Below are positions 57,016 through 64,000 of a DNA stretch of 64,000 nucleotides, in pieces. The notes beneath the pieces are model-generated. The model searched no databases, was not told the origin of the DNA, and worked only from the letters and a program-made list of their open reading frames with translations. The stretch's first letter is position 1. Each line of letters begins with the position of its first letter. This DNA is from Camarhynchus parvulus (lineage: Eukaryota > Chordata > Aves > Passeriformes > Thraupidae). The stretch covers positions 62,220,965 through 62,284,964 of the forward strand of contig NC_044572.1 of assembly GCF_901933205.1 (NCBI RefSeq), written 5' to 3'. A program made the translations under genes and the position numbers.

Positions 57016-60000
57016 TATTAAAATCATATAATTGGGTTAGTTAAGTTTGATTTTTCTTGTTTGCAGCAACCTTAGGGTCCCTGCTGAAATGAAGAACCTG
57101 AAAATATGTTTTCAGAAGTTGCTGTCATACTGCAGAAAGGTACAAACTGGTGCATAAAGAGACGTGTTTCAGTTTTTGACTGCCATAAGGCTTCTGGGCC
57201 ACCCAGGCCTCTTAGCCAGTGAGTGACACGCTGTGGGAGTGCACCAGGAGCCATCAAGCACTAGAGTTTCTCTCTGTGCAAGGTTTGCACTAGTCATGGA
57301 TCAGCTGGTGGTGAAATTTACTGGGAAAAAATGTAGTACTCCCAGTAAGAGTGCTCTGTGTCAGTACCAGAAGCATGAATCACTTCACTGACCAATACAT
57401 TGAGCTTCTTACCTAACTTCTCACCTCAGCTATGTCAGCATGTAATGGAGAAAGAAAGGTGCCTGGAAACATCCCTCCCATTCCAGCACATTTGACAAAA
57501 ACATATGAACAAGTTCCAGATTAATCAAGCATTCTGTGTTCTTAAAAAAGTTATATGTGATCATACAAATTAAGGCTACCATGATGCAAATGCATTCAGA
57601 AAGAATTAAAGCTGCAAGGCTTCATCCAAATTATCGTGTTTTTAATTATTATGGATGCTTGACTTTGAAACCTTTATAATGTCTTACAATATTTTTACAG
57701 GCATGAGATATTTATGTTAAAATCACTGTATGGTAATTTTTAATCTATGCCCTTTTAAATAGTATAATTTAGAGGGAGAGGAGGAGGTTTTTGCTCTTAC
57801 TGATTTCTTGAAGTACATATTTGGCTTCTAGAGACAAGGTATTATTTAAACCATGCTTTTGCTGTCCAAATCCTCTGCCTGCAGCATAAAAACATTTATT
57901 TGATGCAATTCAGCACAAGGGTCTTTACCTGGCCCCTGTGGGTCCCTTAGGATCCCTTTGGTGCCACCCAGCACCCTGATCACCACAAAGCCCAGCTGTG
58001 CCATAGCCCAGCCTGGCACACAGGTGGCCCTGGACACAGAGTGACAGTGGGTATGGGTGAGCTTGCTGTCCCTCCACCCTGCCCGAGTTTTGTGTCTGAA
58101 CAAGGAGAACAGGAGGTAGCGCTGGCAAAAATGCTGAAGAGGTGAGGACAAAAGCTGCTGAAGATGCAATGCAGCTGAAGTGAGATGTGACTCAGTGGCA
58201 TGTCATCCTTAGCTCATAGGAAGAGGTGAGACAAAAGCTTGGGCAAGAGGAAATACACTTGGAAAATTAAACACTTAATAAGAAAAATAGCATCTTCTCT
58301 CTTCCTGATGTCTCAATTTTCACTGCTCATCCAGGAATTTCTGTATGTATTATGAGACATTAATGCTGGCCCTGATTCTGGTGACTGTCCCTCATCAATA
58401 GAATAAGATATGACCTTTTGCAGACTTGCTACATCTTTGCAGTATTTTCTCCCTGCCCTCCAAACCTCAGTCTGTTTTCTGCATTGAACTTTCCTGCTGT
58501 GTATCTTTTAAGCTCTTTTTATGCAGCTGTGGGCAGACATGCTTATTTGTCTGTTATAATTTATCCACTGTATGGGAATCATGAAGTTATATAAACCAGC
58601 AATACTATTATTAGCAGAGAAGGCAGCAGCTTCTCTTTCAAACTTTTAATACAAGTTCTCTGTCAACTTAAATGAAAGCACAATCCATAAAGTGGCACAG
58701 TCTTGCGTACAGGAATGTTGAACCACAGTGAAAAATGTAGGAAAAGGAAGTATTATAACCATGTCTACTCACAGAGAATATAAAGGCAGCCACACAAATC
58801 TTTTAAATGTTCCTTGGTCAGGTGTGTGCTTTCAGCTCGGTATTGGCCCAGGTGGGATTAATGTGAACTGAAGAACAAACCCAGCAAACATTGTTGGAGC
58901 AACAGGGCAGGAAAAGTTTAGGGCAGCCCCCTGCTGTAACAAGAAACTGAGTGCTCCTTGTTAATGAACCACCAGTGACAACTGTGTGTGAAAGCAGCAG
59001 CGCAGAACTGGCCAGCGAGAAGTGCCAAGTGATGGATATCTGAGCTTGTGCTCTCTGGCTCTGGAAACCAAGGGTTCTCTGCATTTCTGAAGAAATGAAT
59101 GCTAATGATTACACATCCAACAACATTTTTTAAAGGGGTGTCATGAAGATGGGCATCAACGCTGCTTGAAAGATAGCTCTACTTCCTTTTAATATGGATC
59201 CTAAAATTAGGGGAAGGTGGGAAGAGGAGTAAGGGCTTTGTGCCACTAGACTTAGCCATGTATTTTTTCAAAATCTTGTATAGTTTCTGAGCCTGTATAA
59301 GAATGAACTTTAATTTTTAACTGAGAAGAAAGGACTGTACAGGTCCAGTGCTTGATTGAACTTTAAAAGCATGGTAAGAAGGAGCCAGGTGTCTACTACT
59401 GTATTGAAGTTAACTACATTGCTGAATTAACAAGGCCAGAACTGCTATTCTATTTATTTACTTATCATTAAGTGATAGAACATTCTCTTCCACATCCTGA
59501 AGGTCATTAGCACAGTATATTTATTTTGGCTCCTTAGTGATGTCAAACATCCAGTACTGTGCCTTTTACAAACACATACATCAAAGAAATTCACTAAATC
59601 ATTCTCCTTCAGTGCTGCCAAGAACAAAACAAAGTGTAACCAGGCTGCATATGGTTTGACTGTGGTAAAATGTCTGTGCCCTGCATACGCTGCAGGTGTA
59701 GCTCTACTGGAAAAAATATCCCAAGTAGGTTTCAAGGGTTGGATAACATCCTCTTGGAGGAACTTGAGTGCCTGGTAGATGTCCTCAGCTGACTCCAGTT
59801 TGATTCCTCTCTCTCACATCCTGTGTCTTAGATGAGAGTTACATTCATTGTTGTGGTGCACTATTCTGATCCACTAATATGTTTTCTTCCCACAGTTATG
59901 AAGTAATAAGGAGTACAATTTAACCAACAGTACTTTAGTTACAAAATCAACAGATGCATGACTTGACTTTGGCACTGCAAGATGATATACTTAAAATAAA

Positions 60001-61662
60001 CATCAAAATAATACTGCAGAGTTTTGCCTTTGTTTACTAGGGCTCAGATGATGGAAAAATCATCGACTATAATACTGCAAAAATCCCTGACCAACAGCTC
60101 CAAAACAACAGTCCTAGTTCCTCATCATCCAGTCTCACTTGTATTAGTAGGATTTTGAACTCCCTTGGATTCTCATTGGTAAATCAAGCTTCACATTGGT
60201 GCCTAGTGTATCAGGTATCAAAGCCAGGGCCCCGTCTCTGAGCAGGAATGGAGAGCTTTGCTATGAAGGGGCACGCAGTGTTTGAATTATGCCATGTGTA
60301 AATGAGGAAATAAAGATGAGGTTACAAAGAAAAGGCAAGCCAGGGGTAATCTGACTAATATCCCTCTTTGGGGTGATTTTTTTGATACAGAGTTGAACTC
60401 TAAAAGTGAACTTAAGAGATAAGATATGCTTATTACTGTACAAGACAATTACAGGATCGTGACTGTGTATATTATAAAAAACCTTTCCAGTAGCTGATGT
60501 CTGTAAGAAAATGTATTTAGTACTAATTTACTTTTTTTTTTAAGAGAAGATTATGCAAAAGAGTGAAGGAGGAAACATCTTTTAAAATTAACTGATGCAT
60601 CTCTAGCCAAATTACTTGGCTGTTCCACTTGAATCTCTTCAGAGACTCCTCAGTCTGAGGACCTGAAAGTTACTGGAAGACAAATTTAATCTTGCTGTTG
60701 GGCACTTTTTTAAAGAGGCAGAGACACTTTCCTAATTTGACAGACCTTCTGTGTGGAGTTAAGTGAACTCTCAGGCTGGACTGGAAAGTAAGTGCCACAG
60801 TGAGGCTTTTAAATGTAAGCAGCTCTTCCCTGCCATGTCCTGAGGCTGCTGCAATTCAAGCAGCATCCCTGCCTGGCTGGGCCAAGGGCATGCATAGTTA
60901 CAGGTATGATAAATTGTGTATTTGTTCCCGCAGAGGCCACCTTAAGAAAAAAATTCAAAACAATGAGCAAAGTCTGCATTGCTTGTACATGTTCCAAATA
61001 GGTCACAAACATCTGATTTAAAAGCTTGTCTCTATTACTGTTGTGCCTTTTTATAAACAGGCTGAGGAACAGAAACATTCAGTGATCATCTGTTTCTGCC
61101 AGTTCTGTTGTAGATTTATAAGCACTTTGACAGGTGCTCTTCATGTTTTTATCTGCTAAAAACAAAACAAAGCAAAGGCAAATTCTGTACATAAGTCTGC
61201 TACATCAGTGAAACCATTGCTGTAAACAGGGACTGTAAACAATTCAGTACTTCATCTGTAGAACTCTATGTGATTTCAGAAAGGGTTATTACCCTACGCT
61301 TCCTGCTGGGAAAACAGTGGTGAAGAGGTGCAGAGACTTGGCCAGAACTCACCCAGCTGGACAATGTCAAAACTGTGAATAAATCCCAGGACTAATTCTT
61401 TATCCTAGAAGCTGCCTCAAAATAAATAATACAGAGAATTGTGCAATGAAGAGTGCTCTCAGGAACAATGGCAGAACACAAGATGAAAATATATATAACC
61501 AACTGAAATACTGTGAAGTGACTGGATTCAAGACAAGAAAATAGCTACATAAGTATGTGTGGGATCAAGCATCATGTAGTAAAGGAACTTTGCTTTGGCC
61601 AGGCAAAGTTTTTATTAGAAGATGTCATGTTTTCTAGATTACGTCTCTATTCATGTATTTTC

Positions 61663-61676
61663 TTTTTTTTTTTTTT
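61663..61676 (+). repeat. Poly(T) run
   Basis: Fourteen T in a row. No retroelement body could be recognised beside it. Confidence 0.85.
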
Positions 61677-62686
61677 GATTAATCAAGAGTAGCAGAAATG
61701 GCTACAGCCCTGGAAAGATAATTATCCACAGTGTCTGGAAGTAAAATAGATATACTTTTTGCAGATTCTGGATTAACTGATGTGTTTTACTCGTGTGTAC
61801 TATTTAGTGAGTTCTGAAGCCTGTTTCATGAAGTTTTTCCATGTTCTTGCTGATAGAGCATTCAGCTGGAAGTTATCCACCACGGCAAGAATTATGGCAT
61901 AGAGCCCTCTTGATCTACGGGTGCCTTGGGGCATCTGCAATGCAGCTGACATCCCGAGGCCCTTGTACTGGGGATTGATGTGTACATATGCACTTCAGCT
62001 CTTTGCTCTGCCCAGGCTGTGTGGATGACCACACAGTCCCAGGACTAATGTTTGAAAGGTTTCACACAAGCTTATTTTGTAGCTCTGGTATTTTGAGAAC
62101 TCTCAACTTCATTCATCGCTTCAGAAAATTAGTGGAAGCAATCAGTCCTGGAGGAGTTACTGTCTTCAGCCCTTGGCAGTAGAAGGAATGCATGGATGGA
62201 GTTAAGTAATTAACATCTTCTTTCATCATCTACTTTCATTTGTCTCTCATGTCTTTCATTTTTTCCTCGTATTTTTTTATCATTCTTTTCCGTAAGATTA
62301 TCTTCCAAACTCCTCTGAGTTTAAGCTACTGCACAGAACTGCAAATCACAGTCTCTGATATTCATCCTGTTTCTTCTGTTTTTCTTTCAAACAGCCCTCA
62401 AGACTTTCTACTTGTCTCTTTCAGGCCACTCATACTTTCAAAATAACCTCATCATGTGACTGAAATCCCTCAATATGAAATACGTTGCTTAGCTACTGCC
62501 AAGCTGAAGGTCAGATTTAAAAACTACTTCGCCCTGGGTTGCAGCTGCCTAAATTTTGGGTTCTGGGTGAACAGATCATTACAGTTTAATAACACCTGGC
62601 CAGCCCATCGCCAGAAGCACTTGGAAACCCAGCCCAGCAGGAGGTTGTACGCCAAGAGCAGAGTCTCTCACAGCAGACTTTGCATC

Positions 62687-62700
62687 ACACACACACACAG
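62687..62700 (+). repeat. Short (CA)n microsatellite
   Basis: Seven CA units. Confidence 0.85.
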
Positions 62701-64000
62701 AGCTATGAAGGTCTGAAGAGTGAACTGGCTGGGATGGATTCCTCAAATCATCGCATGTGTTGTCCCAGGGCATGGGGTCAACTCCCTCACTGACCCTTCC
62801 CCACAGCAGCGTCCTCATGAAGCATCCCAGGGCTCCACTCCTGGCCCTGTGCTGCAGGAGGGAGACCATCCCCTCTCATGGGGCCTGAGGGGTTACCTGG
62901 GTGAGAGAGGCTTGGCTGCTGCCCACATCATGCCTAGGTAGCAGACCTGTCACTGGCAGGAGCGCCAGGATCTCACTCCAGCCACATATTCCTTGGGACA
63001 GCAGATGAATATGGATAGGTCAGCCAGAATGTTTCTATGTGCTTCTGCTGCTGCACAGCACTGATTGCCAGCTGAACTGTGGTTTCCAACTGCTGTCTGG
63101 TCCTCCTGCCTCTAACACTAACAAAAAAAAGAAGTCTCTGCTTCCTGACAGAGTGCTCTGTGGCAGGACACCAGGAATGTCAATGCTTGTCCATTCAGGC
63201 CTCTGAATCCCTACCATTTTTCTGAATAGCCTAGCATGTGTTGGAAAACATTTGGTCCTTTTTGCGTGCTTGGCTCCTCTGTCCCTCCCACCAACTAAGT
63301 GCATAGACATAGTCAATTAGAAGAGACAGCAACAATGCTGAAACTGATTTGAATTTCAACCAGGACCTGATAGCAACTAGAGCTTTGAACAGAGAGCTGA
63401 GAGCAGGCACCCAAGGACCTGCTGAGTGCCCATATAAGCTAAAAGTTGTTTTTATTTAAAATTTTCACTTCAGTCCATACCTAGATTCAGATTAGTTGTT
63501 GATTAGCAAATGCTGATTTCTTCTGCTCTTCTTTGAGTGCATGATCATGTAAAAGAAACAGTCCACTACTGGAAATATTTTCTACTAGACAAAGCACAAA
63601 ATCCTTCTTCATTTGATGAGTCCTCTTAGAGAGACTGTAACTTCTGTAAATGCTCACAGTAAAAAAGCAGCACTGATGTCAAACTATACAGCATGGGACA
63701 CTAAGCATTAATTGAAGTCTTATTATAAATTTATATTATCTGCATTCAGGTTGAATCTAGAGCCCTCAATCGAGACAGGCTTCAGCTGTGCTAAACACTA
63801 CATCCATAGAAATGACAATTTGCACTTCAAAGCACTTAGCATCTAAATAGACTACATGAAATAAACTGATGTGAAATCAAAGAAGTGAAGGATGCCCACC
63901 AGCTCTTCACCTGGACACAATCAGCAGACAAGTAGGATACTTGCTGCGTTCAAAATCCTGACCTCTATGTTTTTCTTTTGACAGCCTGAAAACTCATTGA

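Larger units (their letters stand above)
51801..64000. other. Gene-free intergenic region toward the next locus
   Basis: Apart from the repeats and the patch listed separately, no exon with splice signals, no tRNA-like structure and no named repeat is recognised. Open frames stay below about 110 codons on either strand. MCUR1 is the expected next gene by synteny, but none of its exons is evident. Confidence 0.55.

Noticed and set aside
57846..58201. Overlapping minus-strand frames of up to 107 codons in the intergenic region
   Set aside because: No similarity, no splice signals and no promoter evidence. Several frames are open at once, which points to composition.
48320..64000. Exons of MCUR1, the expected next gene
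   Set aside because: I looked for conserved protein blocks on both strands and found none. The gene probably lies beyond the window.

Overview
This is nuclear DNA from a vertebrate, almost certainly a bird. The genes are split by GT-AG introns, promoters lie in CpG islands, and the recurring interspersed repeat is CR1, recognised by its 3' end and its tail of TGATTCTATGAT type. Three protein-coding genes can be assembled exon by exon from similarity to remembered vertebrate proteins: the 3' half of SIRT5 (+), all of NOL7 (+) and all of RANBP9 (-). The order SIRT5 > NOL7 > < RANBP9 is the same as on human 6p23. The sequence alone does not fix the bird lineage.

Layout. 1-4440: last five coding exons of SIRT5, with an LTR-like element and a CR1 copy in its introns. 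4420-4580: one CpG-rich block holds the SIRT5 poly(A) signal and the NOL7 promoter, with only about 150 bp from poly(A) signal to the NOL7 ATG. 4577-8800: NOL7, eight coding exons giving 233 residues. 8800-9195: short gap between the convergent 3' ends of NOL7 and RANBP9. 9195-47774: RANBP9 on the minus strand, 14 coding exons, AT-rich introns, two CR1 fragments, one possible CR1 relic and two unexplained GC-richer patches. 46980-48320: RANBP9 CpG-island promoter. 48320-64000: gene-free as far as I can see, with CR1 copies, an old LINE reverse-transcriptase relic, microsatellites and small duplications. In mammals the next gene on this side is MCUR1; I see no exon of it here.

The proteins work in different places. 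SIRT5 is a mitochondrial NAD-dependent lysine deacylase, NOL7 is a nucleolar ribosome-biogenesis factor, and RANBP9 is a scaffold of the CTLH/GID E3 ubiquitin ligase. They are neighbours by old synteny, not an operon.

I found no exotic new system. The most notable signals are: a tandem duplication of about 117 bp that made a decayed second copy of RANBP9 exon 8; an apparent one-base frame break in the GC-rich first exon of RANBP9; the compressed SIRT5/NOL7 junction; a strand-asymmetric pyrimidine tract in NOL7 intron 1; and an unexplained CpG-rich patch with an octamer motif near 56.8-57.0 kb. Exon ends were placed by hand from splice signals and reading frame, and all exon phases agree, except for the one-base deficit in RANBP9 exon 1.
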